DNA of 5,940 nt from contig CAYPVP010000071.1 in NCBI GenBank assembly GCA_964414205.1, forward strand, positions 1 through 5,940, in the 5' to 3' direction. Shown piece by piece: positions 1-5,908 of this stretch. The notes under the pieces are model-generated. The model did no database searches. It had not been told where the DNA came from and saw nothing but the letters and a program-made list of their open reading frames with translations. A program made the position numbers and the translations under genes. Numbering within the stretch: position 1 is the first letter of the stretch; every line of letters starts with the position of its first letter. The stretch is from STD2-102 sp964414205. Lineage in GTDB: Bacteria > Bacillota > Clostridia > Christensenellales > CAG-917.

Positions 1-182
1 ATTAGAATGTAAAATAAATAGAGAAGTAAGTTGAAAGTGAATTAAAGTTTGGTTTGCAATATGGCTATATAGTATGTGGTTTGCTGTGAAAACTGTTTTG
101 AAGATAGTTTAATTGGTTGATTATCAATTGATATTTCAGAATTATTTTTCAAATTACACATTGTTTATCAACATAACACTAA
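1..182. other. AT-rich stretch with no convincing gene
   Basis: All three forward frames hit stops early, and no ORF on either strand has a recognisable product. One forward frame is open from the window edge to a TGA at 32-34, so the tail of an upstream gene could end there, but ten codons cannot support a call. The rest is probably the 3' untranslated region of whatever lies upstream, ending at the hairpin at 183-210. It contains a perfect 12-base palindrome at 122-133 (TATCAATTGATA) and the octamer GTTGATTA at 116-123, which recurs at 234-241 over the -35 box of the surE promoter. I found no promoter good enough to call a small RNA. Confidence 0.5.
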
Positions 183-220
183 AAAAGGAACAAAATTTTT
201 TGTTCCTTTTAATTTTTTTT
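183..220 (+). terminator. Intrinsic terminator upstream of surE
   Basis: A 12-base-pair stem (183-194 with 199-210, core GGAAC/GTTCC) closes a 4-base loop and is followed by AA and eight T residues. The stem has only three G-C pairs, so it is weaker than the terminator at the end of the window. A run of A residues flanks the 5' arm, so the structure could also end transcription on the opposite strand. It separates an unseen upstream unit from the surE promoter, which begins 15 bases further on. Confidence 0.75.
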
Positions 221-234
221 GCTTGATGTTTTTG

Positions 235-263
235 TTGATTAAACTTTCAATTTCAATTATAAT
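235..263 (+). promoter_or_regulatory. Sigma-70/SigA-type promoter of surE (leaderless)
   Basis: The -35 box TTGATT (235-240) and a perfect -10 box TATAAT (258-263) are separated by exactly 17 bases. The usual start point, about 7 bases past the -10 box, is position 270, which is the A of the surE ATG. A tandem hexamer TTTCAA TTTCAA (245-256) lies in the spacer; whether it binds a regulator is unknown. The promoter call rests on close agreement with consensus and ideal spacing in a gene-free gap just after a terminator. Confidence 0.8.
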
Positions 264-269
264 TTTTTT

Positions 270-1028
270 ATGAATATTTTGATTTCAAATGATGATGGAG
301 TTTTTGCTCCTGGAATTATGGCTTTGGCTGTTGAACTTTCAAAAAATAATAATGTTATTGTTGTTGCTCCTGACAGGCAATGTTCAGGAAATGGACATTC
401 AATAACTTTTTTTGATTCCTTATTCTATGAAAAAGTTGACTATCCAAACAATATTGATGCGTTCAAAGTGAATGGCACTCCTTCTGATTGCGTAAAATTT
501 GGGCTTGATGTTGTTTGCAAAAATTTTCAAATTGATGCTGTAATTTCGGGAATTAACGATTGTTTGAACATTGGAACAGATGTGTTTTATTCGGGAACAA
601 CAAATGCTGCGATTGAAGGAACAATTTGTGGAATCAAGTCTGTTGCTGTTTCGACAATTTCAAAAAAAGATGATTTCAGTTTTCCAGCAAAGTTTGTTGC
701 AAAAAATCTTGCAAAATTTTTGAGTTTTGCATCTGAAAGCATAACTGTTAATGTCAACATTCCATCAATAGACAAGGCATCAATCAAAGGTGTTGTTGTC
801 ACCGAACTTGGAAGGCGTCGCTATGATGACAGATATGAACTTTTGGAAACAAGCGAAGACAAAAAGCGATATATTTTGACGGGGCTTCCAGTTGATGAGA
901 GCAAGTCAGAACATAGTCATGATGTTGCAATGGCAGACAAAGGTTACATCACAATCACGCCTTTGACATTGTTCACAACTGACCATAAAGCATTGAAAAC
1001 CATGAAGAATGAGGAGTTTGAATTGTGA
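270..1028 (+). CDS. surE: 5'/3'-nucleotidase SurE
   Basis: SurE is a metal-dependent phosphatase that removes phosphate from nucleoside 5'- and 3'-monophosphates in the cytoplasm, linked in other bacteria to nucleotide salvage and stationary-phase survival. The 252-residue length is normal. The N-terminus carries the family signature with metal-binding Asp8 and Asp9 (NDDG, 7-10), followed by APDR..SG with Ser39, the VNGTPSDCVK segment (67-76), SGIN with Asn96, and D..YSGT..AA.EG (104-117). The C-terminal GYITITPL matches the family end. Cys98 stands where most relatives have Gly in the SGIN-x-G motif, probably neutral. ATG 270 must be the start because the conserved motif begins at residue 2, yet no Shine-Dalgarno sequence precedes it, only a T tract. 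It is first in a two-gene unit, and its TGA stop overlaps the next gene's GTG by 4 bases. Confidence 0.95.
   Translation: MNILISNDDGVFAPGIMALAVELSKNNNVIVVAPDRQCSGNGHSITFFDSLFYEKVDYPNNIDAFKVNGTPSDCVKFGLDVVCKNFQIDAVISGINDCLNIGTDVFYSGTTNAAIEGTICGIKSVAVSTISKKDDFSFPAKFVAKNLAKFLSFASESITVNVNIPSIDKASIKGVVVTELGRRRYDDRYELLETSEDKKRYILTGLPVDESKSEHSHDVAMADKGYITITPLTLFTTDHKALKTMKNEEFEL
1011..1027 (+). promoter_or_regulatory. Ribosome binding site deciding a GTG start
   Basis: GAGGAG at 1011-1016 lies 8 bases before GTG 1025-1027, inside the last codons of surE. The strong Shine-Dalgarno match, the spacing and the GTGA start/stop overlap fix this start and indicate translational coupling between surE and the flavoprotein gene. 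Confidence 0.8.
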
Positions 1029-2239
1029 AAATAGCAATTATTGGTGGTGGCGCAGGCGGAATGATGTCTGCAATTATGTCAGCAAGAAACGGCGCTGAAA
1101 CAGTTTTGTTTGAAGCAAATGAAAAATTGGGTAAAAAAATCTACATCACAGGCAAAGGCCGTTGCAATTTGACAAATGCCTGCATGCCTGATGATTTTTT
1201 GTTGAATGTTGTTTCAAATTCAAAATTTCTCTATTCTTCCATAAACAAACTTTCGCCATATGCAACAATGAGTTTTTTTGATGAACTTGGCTTGAAACTT
1301 GTTGTTGAAAGAGGAAATAGGGTGTTCCCTGAATCTCAAAAAGCAAGCGATGTCACCAAAAGCATGGAAAAAGAACTTTCTAGGCTTGGTGTGTTGGTTC
1401 TGTTGAACACTCCAATTTTGAATGTCACTTTTGATGGGAAAAATTTTGTTGTTGAAAGTCATCGTGGACAAGAAAAATTTGACAAAGTCATTGTTGCTAC
1501 TGGTGGCGTGTCCTATCCTTCAACTGGCTCAACAGGTGATGGCTATTCAATAGCCAAAAAGTTCGGACACAAAATTGTTGAACCAAAACCTGCGCTTGCA
1601 CAACTTGTGACGGTTGAAAGCGTTGCGATTTTGGAAGGCTTGTCACTGAAAAATGTGAGATTGACAGCATTTCAGAATGGAAAAGAAATTTGGAGTGAAT
1701 TTGGTGAAATGCTATTCACCAGAAAAGGTTTGTCAGGACCAATTGCACTTTCAATATCAAGCAGAGTAAACAGAATGAAAAATGTGGTTTTGTCAATTGA
1801 TTTGAAACCTGCTTTGGATGCTGAAACTTTGGACAAAAGATTGATTCGTGAATTTGAAAACAATTCAAATTCAAAAATTTATAATGCCGTTCGTTCATTG
1901 ATGCCACAACGTTTGACAAACTATGTTTTGGCAAAAACTGGAATTAGTGGACAAAAAATTGTAAATGTTGTGACAAAAGAGGAGCGTTTAAAAATTGGCG
2001 AAACAATAAAAAATTTGCCATTCAAACTTGACAAAATTGGTGGATTTGAAGAATCTATTGTTACAGCAGGTGGAGTTGATGTCAAGGATATGAAACCATC
2101 AATGGAAAGCAAACTTCAAAAAGGACTTTATTTTGTCGGTGAAACTTTGGATGTGGACGCTTTGACAGGTGGCTATAATTTGCAAATTGCTTTTTCAACA
2201 GGCTATGTTGCAGGAATTGATTCAGCAAAGGAAAAATAA
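1025..2239 (+). CDS. HI0933/BaiN-family FAD-dependent oxidoreductase
   Basis: This 404-residue protein is a flavoprotein of the HI0933 family (YhiN/BaiN type, often annotated as NAD(P)/FAD-dependent oxidoreductase). The N-terminal Rossmann motif GGGAGG (7-12) follows a hydrophobic strand, and Glu30 is placed to bind the FAD ribose. The family signature KLGKKIYITGKGRCNLTN covers 34-51, ATGG.SYP.TGSTGDGY covers 158-174, and the C-terminal FAD-binding segment GETLDVDALTGGYNLQIAFS starts at 372. Length and all signature blocks are intact. The physiological substrate is unsettled for most members; BaiN of Clostridium scindens has been linked to bile acid reduction, but that cannot be transferred to this protein from sequence. 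No signal peptide is seen, so it is cytoplasmic. It uses a GTG start, is coupled to surE, and is followed by a promoter rather than a terminator, so some readthrough into cmk is possible. Confidence 0.92.
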   Translation: MKIAIIGGGAGGMMSAIMSARNGAETVLFEANEKLGKKIYITGKGRCNLTNACMPDDFLLNVVSNSKFLYSSINKLSPYATMSFFDELGLKLVVERGNRVFPESQKASDVTKSMEKELSRLGVLVLLNTPILNVTFDGKNFVVESHRGQEKFDKVIVATGGVSYPSTGSTGDGYSIAKKFGHKIVEPKPALAQLVTVESVAILEGLSLKNVRLTAFQNGKEIWSEFGEMLFTRKGLSGPIALSISSRVNRMKNVVLSIDLKPALDAETLDKRLIREFENNSNSKIYNAVRSLMPQRLTNYVLAKTGISGQKIVNVVTKEERLKIGETIKNLPFKLDKIGGFEESIVTAGGVDVKDMKPSMESKLQKGLYFVGETLDVDALTGGYNLQIAFSTGYVAGIDSAKEK

Positions 2240-2247
2240 TTTTGTGT

Positions 2248-2264
2248 TTGACTTTGAAAGTCAA
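2248..2264. repeat. Perfect inverted repeat over the cmk -35 box (operator candidate)
   Basis: TTGACTTT-G-AAAGTCAA is a perfect inverted repeat with 8-base arms and a single central base. It begins at the first base of the -35 box and runs into the spacer. No T run follows, so it is not an intrinsic terminator for the gene upstream. The position is typical of an operator where a dimeric regulator would compete with RNA polymerase. Which protein binds, if any, cannot be told from the sequence. Confidence 0.55.
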
Positions 2265-2276
2265 GACTAATATAAT
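2248..2276 (+). promoter_or_regulatory. Sigma-70/SigA-type promoter of the cmk operon
   Basis: TTGACT (2248-2253) and a perfect TATAAT (2271-2276) are separated by 17 bases in the 53-base gap between the flavoprotein gene and cmk. Predicted start points at about 2281-2285 leave a leader of only 8-12 bases before the cmk ATG, beginning within or just before the Shine-Dalgarno sequence. This is one base from consensus at -35 and perfect at -10, so I expect a strong housekeeping promoter for cmk, plsC and ispH-rpsA. Confidence 0.82.
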
Positions 2277-2292
2277 GTGTGAGAGGTTCAAA

Positions 2293-2952
2293 ATGATAAA
2301 CATTGCAATAGATGGACCAGCAGGTTCTGGCAAAAGTACAGTGGCTAAAATTGTTTCAAAAAAACTTGATTACATCTATCTTGACACGGGCGCTATGTAT
2401 AGGGCATCAGCCGTGTTTGCTTTGAACAATGGTGTTGATGTTCAAGATGAAAAACAAGTCTGTCAAGTGATTGAAAAATTTACAATGGACATAATCTTTG
2501 AAGATGGACAACAACAAATTTTTGTCAACGGAGAAAACGTTACACCTTTTTTGCGTGAACACAAAATCAGCAAAGCAGCATCTGACATAAGCAAGCATGC
2601 ATGTGTAAGATACAAAATGGTGGAATTGCAAAGAAATTTTGCAAAATTACACAATGTAGTTCTTGATGGTAGAGACATTGGAACTTTTGTTTTGCCAAAT
2701 GCTAGATACAAATTCTTTTTGACTGCATCTCTTGATGAGCGAGCCAAAAGAAGATTTTTAGAACTTGAACAAAAAGGTGAAAAAGTAAATTTTGATGATT
2801 TGTTGCAAGACATAAAATTGCGTGACTACAACGATTCGCACAGAGAAGTTGCGCCACTCAAACAAGCCGAGGATGCTGTCTATATTGACACAACAATGAT
2901 GAACCTTGAAAAAGTTGTTGAAACAATTTTGAGTTCAATCAATAGGGGATAA
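2293..2952 (+). CDS. cmk: Cytidylate kinase (CMP/dCMP kinase)
   Basis: Cmk transfers phosphate from ATP to CMP or dCMP, giving CDP or dCDP for nucleic acid and phospholipid synthesis. The P-loop GPAGSGKST is at residues 8-16, the DTGAMYR substrate-site motif at 31-37, DGRDIGT at 125-131, and the lid/C-terminal block RDYNDSHREVAPL...A.DA..IDTT is complete. Length is 219 residues, close to the family norm of about 220-230. The frame stays open upstream to a TTG at 2242, and another in-frame ATG sits at 2275, but both lie before the expected transcription start; ATG 2293 directly precedes the conserved N-terminus and has GAGAGG (2281-2286) in front of it. It is the first gene of its operon, and plsC starts 1 base after its TAA. 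Confidence 0.95.
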   Translation: MINIAIDGPAGSGKSTVAKIVSKKLDYIYLDTGAMYRASAVFALNNGVDVQDEKQVCQVIEKFTMDIIFEDGQQQIFVNGENVTPFLREHKISKAASDISKHACVRYKMVELQRNFAKLHNVVLDGRDIGTFVLPNARYKFFLTASLDERAKRRFLELEQKGEKVNFDDLLQDIKLRDYNDSHREVAPLKQAEDAVYIDTTMMNLEKVVETILSSINRG

Positions 2953-2953
2953 A

Positions 2954-3601
2954 ATGAGTATTTACAAATTTTTAAATTTTTTAACAAAACCTTGGATGAA
3001 GTTTCTATATCCAACTGAAATCGTTCATGCAGAAAATTTTCCAAAAGAAGAATCTTGCATCACAATTTGCAATCACTATGCAACCCCAGACACTTTTATC
3101 ATTGCTCAAAAATTTATGCCTAATGAATTGCACGTTCTTGCAAAGGCAGAGGCTTTTGATTCAAAAATTGGAAACAAGTTTTTGAAAGGTATGGGTGCAA
3201 TTCCTGTCCACCGTGGTGAAGGCGATGTGTCTGCTGTAAAATCAGTTATGAAAGTTTTGAAAGCCAACAAAACAATTTTGATTTTTCCAGAAGGAACAAG
3301 AAACAAAGCAGGAACAAAAACAATGGCTCCTCTAAAACAAGGTGTTGCGCGTTTTGCCATAAAAAGCAACAAAAAAGTTGTTCCAATGATGTATTATCGC
3401 ATGCACAAAGTTTTCAGAAAAAACTGGCTTATGGTTGGCGAACCTATTGCTTTTGATAATTTCAAAAATATGAAAAATCACGATGACTATCAACGCGCGA
3501 CTGATTTTTTGACAGAAAAAATGGCTGAACTAAGAACACAACTTGATGCCTATGTTGAAGATGGAAAAAAAGTTAAAAAAGGCAAAGAAAACAAATTTTG
3601 A
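2954..3601 (+). CDS. plsC: 1-acyl-sn-glycerol-3-phosphate acyltransferase (PlsC type)
   Basis: The enzyme adds the second acyl chain to lysophosphatidic acid, making phosphatidic acid for membrane phospholipids. The catalytic HX4D motif is His41-Asp46 (NHYATPD), the glycerophosphate-binding block includes GMGAIPVHRGEGD (79-91), and FPEGTRN is at 111-117, followed by the VVPMMYY block. At 215 residues it is a short, single-domain member with no clear N-terminal transmembrane helix; the first 20 residues are aromatic and basic (FLNFLTKPWMKFLY) and may anchor it at the membrane surface. The C-terminus is strongly Lys-rich. AGGGGA (2944-2949) lies 4 bases before the ATG, overlapping the end of cmk. 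The pairing with cmk is common in Clostridia and fits the CTP need of phospholipid synthesis. Exact acyl donor (acyl-ACP or acyl-CoA) cannot be read from sequence. Confidence 0.92.
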   Translation: MSIYKFLNFLTKPWMKFLYPTEIVHAENFPKEESCITICNHYATPDTFIIAQKFMPNELHVLAKAEAFDSKIGNKFLKGMGAIPVHRGEGDVSAVKSVMKVLKANKTILIFPEGTRNKAGTKTMAPLKQGVARFAIKSNKKVVPMMYYRMHKVFRKNWLMVGEPIAFDNFKNMKNHDDYQRATDFLTEKMAELRTQLDAYVEDGKKVKKGKENKF

Positions 3602-3610
3602 GGAATTGAT

Positions 3611-5857
3611 TTGACAAAAATTATTGTTGCAAAAAATGCAGGGTTTTGCTCTGGTGTGAAAAGAGCATTTGACAAAACATGTGCTTTGCTTGAAAAAAAA
3701 TCTAATGTTTCAATTTTGGGTGAATTGATTCACAACAAAACTGCTTTAAAATATCTTGAAGAATGTGGTGCAAAAACAATCAATTCAACAAATGAAATTG
3801 AAAAGGGGGACATTGTTGTTGTTCGTGCTCATGGCGTGCCACCTCAACTGATTGAAGAAATAAAAGCAAAAGGTGGAATTGTTGCTGATTTGACATGCCC
3901 ATTTGTTCAGAACATTCACAAAATTGTGAATGAACACTATGAAAATGGATATAAAATTTTTATTGCAGGCGACAAAAACCACCCCGAAGTCATTGGAATC
4001 AATGGTTGTGCAAACAATGAAGCGATTGTGTTTGATGTTTTGCCACCTGAAAATATAGAATTTGATAAAGCATGTTTTGTTTTCCAAACTACATTTTCAG
4101 TTGAAAAGTCTAAAAAAATTGTTGATTTTGTTGAAAAATTGTCAAAAGACCCATTCAAAACAGTTGTTAAATTTAATACGATTTGTTATACTACAACGGA
4201 AAGGCAGAAAGAAGCCTTGGAACTTGCACAAAAAAATGATGCCGTTGTTGTTGTTGGTGGAAAAAACAGTGCAAACTCCAACCAATTGTTTTCGATTGCT
4301 CAAAAAGAAAACAAAAATGTATTTTTTATTGAAAATGTAAACGATTTATCGTTCGACATAAAGGAATTTTGTAGCATTGCAATTCTTGCTGGTGCATCGA
4401 CACCACAAAAATTGCTTACGGAGGTAGTAAACACTATGAGTGAAACTCAAAAGAACATTGTTGAAGAAACAACAAAAAACACAGAGATGACAGACGAATC
4501 AACATCTCTTGAAAACACAATGGCAAATGCCGAACCTGAAAAGGAACTTACTATGGAAGATATCGTTTCTTCTGACAAGGTAATGGGTTTCACATCCTAT
4601 GCTCCTGGAAAAAGAGTTAAAGTTGAAGTTATCAGTGCAGATGACAAAGGCATCACAGTTTCTCTTGGTGGAAAGAAAGACGGTTTCATTCCAAAAGAAG
4701 AAGCATGCATGAATGAATATAATGCTGAAAACTATAAATATGGCGATGAAATTGAAGCCATCATCAAATCACAAAATGCTGATTCAGTGACTCTTTCAAA
4801 GAAAGATGTTGACATTCGCAAACAAGAAAACGAAGAAGCAGAAAAAGCATTGAACAATGGTGTTTTTGAACTCGTTATGTCAGAAGTCGTCAAGGGTGGA
4901 CTCAGAGCAAGAATGGGAAGTTATATCGTTTTTGTTCCTGCATCACAAATCAAAATTGGTTATGTGAAAAACCTTGAAGATTACAAAGGAAAGAAACTTC
5001 GTTTGGTCGTTATGCCACCAAAAGCAAAAGAAGGCGAAGAAGAAAAAACTCCTAAAAAATCAAAATATATTTTCGCATCACAAAGAATGGTTTTGGAATC
5101 TGAAAAGAAAGAAAGAGAAGATGCTTTCTGGAACAGCATTTACGTTCATGACATTGTTGTTGGAAAAGTCAAACGTTTCACCGAAATTGGCGCTTTCGTC
5201 AATGTTAAAGGTCATGATTGCCTTTGCCACATTTCTGAAATCAGTTGGAACACAATTTCTGATCCAGCAACAGTTTTGACTCTCAATGAAAGTTATGACT
5301 TTGTTGTTTTGAAAATGGACAGAGAAACAGGAAAAATTTCACTTGGATACAAACAACTTCAAAAGAAGCCATATGAAATTGCTGCTGAAAAATTCCCAAT
5401 CGGAACAGTTGTCAAAGGAAAAATTGCTCGTATCAAACCATATGGTGCATTTGTTCAAATTGATGAAGGTGTCGATGGACTTGTTCACGTTTCACAAATT
5501 GCTCACAACTGGATTAAAGATGCAACAGAAGTTTTCCAAGTTGGACAAGAAGTTGAAGCAAAAATCATCAGTTTTGATGACAACAGAATCACATTGTCAA
5601 TCAAAGACTTGCTTCCTGAACCTGAACAATCAACAGAAGTTGAATCATTTGCTGATGGTTCAAGACCTGCAAGAAAATCATCAAGAATCAAGAAATTTGA
5701 AGAAGGACTCAATGAAACTGCTTCAAGAAAATTTTCAAGAGGAAAGAAAGACAATTCAAATGAACCAAAAGAATGGATTTCAAGTGCAAATTCAGCAACA
5801 CTTGGAGATTTGTTCAAAGATTTGGATTTGAACTTTGATGATAAAAAAGAAGACTAA
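3611..5857 (+). CDS. ispH-rpsA: Fusion of IspH (HMBPP reductase) and ribosomal protein S1
   Basis: This 748-residue fusion joins the last enzyme of the MEP isoprenoid pathway to a four-domain S1 protein. IspH (1 to about 275) reduces HMBPP to IPP and DMAPP using an iron-sulphur cluster. The three cluster cysteines are Cys13, Cys96 and Cys192; His41, His74, His124 and Glu126 occupy the active-site positions, TTFS is at 160-163, and the substrate-binding segments NSANSN (219-224) and GASTP (261-265) are present. Ala221 replaces the more common Ser. A Glu/Thr-rich, probably disordered linker follows (276 to about 332), then S1 domains at about 333-398, 415-491, 512-582 and 595-668. Domains 3 and 4 show the best GAFV and HISE/HVSQ hallmarks, and domain 2 carries a charged insert. 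The start is TTG with GAGGA (3600-3604), 9 bases after plsC. NCBI annotates such fusions in Clostridia as bifunctional HMBPP reductase/S1. Confidence 0.95.
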   Translation: MTKIIVAKNAGFCSGVKRAFDKTCALLEKKSNVSILGELIHNKTALKYLEECGAKTINSTNEIEKGDIVVVRAHGVPPQLIEEIKAKGGIVADLTCPFVQNIHKIVNEHYENGYKIFIAGDKNHPEVIGINGCANNEAIVFDVLPPENIEFDKACFVFQTTFSVEKSKKIVDFVEKLSKDPFKTVVKFNTICYTTTERQKEALELAQKNDAVVVVGGKNSANSNQLFSIAQKENKNVFFIENVNDLSFDIKEFCSIAILAGASTPQKLLTEVVNTMSETQKNIVEETTKNTEMTDESTSLENTMANAEPEKELTMEDIVSSDKVMGFTSYAPGKRVKVEVISADDKGITVSLGGKKDGFIPKEEACMNEYNAENYKYGDEIEAIIKSQNADSVTLSKKDVDIRKQENEEAEKALNNGVFELVMSEVVKGGLRARMGSYIVFVPASQIKIGYVKNLEDYKGKKLRLVVMPPKAKEGEEEKTPKKSKYIFASQRMVLESEKKEREDAFWNSIYVHDIVVGKVKRFTEIGAFVNVKGHDCLCHISEISWNTISDPATVLTLNESYDFVVLKMDRETGKISLGYKQLQKKPYEIAAEKFPIGTVVKGKIARIKPYGAFVQIDEGVDGLVHVSQIAHNWIKDATEVFQVGQEVEAKIISFDDNRITLSIKDLLPEPEQSTEVESFADGSRPARKSSRIKKFEEGLNETASRKFSRGKKDNSNEPKEWISSANSATLGDLFKDLDLNFDDKKED
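4420..4438 (+). promoter_or_regulatory. Internal ribosome binding site and ATG at the IspH/S1 junction
   Basis: GGAGGT (4420-4425) lies 10 bases before an in-frame ATG (4436-4438) that encodes Met276 of the fusion. It is the strongest Shine-Dalgarno match in the window and falls after the last conserved IspH motif (GASTP, 261-265) and before the first S1 domain. It could start a separate 473-residue S1 protein. The bases also encode part of TEVV, which relatives often have as EEV, so the match may be partly due to coding; I judge use of this start as plausible but unproven. Confidence 0.55.
4436..5857 (+). other. rpsA: S1 (RpsA) portion of the fusion, possible separate 473-aa product
   Basis: S1 binds mRNA through OB-fold domains and, in some bacteria, delivers it to the 30S subunit. 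Four repeats are visible, as in other low-GC Gram-positive S1 proteins; the six-domain arrangement of Escherichia coli S1 is absent. The repeats are followed by an 80-residue tail that is first basic (Arg/Lys/Ser-rich) and then acidic, ending in TLGDLFKDLDL and DDKKED. Codon choice differs from the IspH part: hand counts give Ile ATC/ATT/ATA of about 15/18/0 here against 2/20/3 before the junction, and Phe TTC/TTT of about 9/9 against 3/14. That pattern suits a more highly expressed protein. Whether it is made separately depends on the internal start at 4436. Confidence 0.5.
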
Positions 5858-5876
5858 TCACAAAAAATTTTTGTGA
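5858..5876. repeat. Short AT-rich inverted repeat after the ispH-rpsA stop
   Basis: TCACAAAAA-A-TTTTTGTGA has perfect 9-base arms with one central base and begins directly after the TAA. As RNA it would form a weak hairpin of about 7 pairs just ahead of the main terminator. It may help protect the mRNA 3' end or simply reflect AT-rich chance pairing. Confidence 0.45.
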
Positions 5877-5879
5877 AAC

Positions 5880-5908
5880 AAAAAAGCCACTGCGAAGTGG
5901 CTTTTTTT
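5880..5908 (+). terminator. Intrinsic terminator of the cmk-plsC-ispH-rpsA operon
   Basis: AGCCACT (5885-5891) pairs with AGTGGCT (5896-5902) around a GCGA tetraloop of the stable GNRA type. Flanking A residues pair with the first T residues, giving up to 12 pairs (5880-5891 with 5896-5907), and the T run extends from 5902 to 5908. It is the strongest hairpin in the window and comes 22 bases after the fusion gene's stop. The A run before the stem would also allow termination from the opposite strand. Confidence 0.92.

Noticed and set aside
2242..2292. Longer cmk start at TTG 2242 or ATG 2275
   Set aside because: Both lie within the promoter, before the expected transcription start, and the added residues are not part of the Cmk family. 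ATG 2293 has a Shine-Dalgarno sequence and the conserved N-terminus.
2240..2292. Terminator after the flavoprotein gene
   Set aside because: The inverted repeat there has no following T run and coincides with a promoter -35 box.
2463..2813. 116-codon open frame on the - strand within cmk, and other overlapping open frames
   Set aside because: They lie opposite or out of frame with strongly conserved genes, their translations show no recognisable motifs, and they are expected shadows in AT-rich DNA.
4340..4353. Inverted repeat AACGAT-TT-ATCGTT inside the IspH coding region
   Set aside because: Only 6-base arms with a 2-base centre, within conserved-length coding sequence and not at a functional boundary; chance is likely in AT-rich DNA.
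4329..4362. Internal promoter ahead of the S1 part
   Set aside because: TTGAAA at 4329-4334 has no -10 box at a workable distance. Separate S1 would have to come from internal translation, not a separate transcript, as far as I can see.
4411..4440. Frameshift or assembly error joining ispH to rpsA
   Set aside because: The frame is continuous from 3611 to 5857, the IspH end and the linker are complete, and the same fusion is known in related bacteria.
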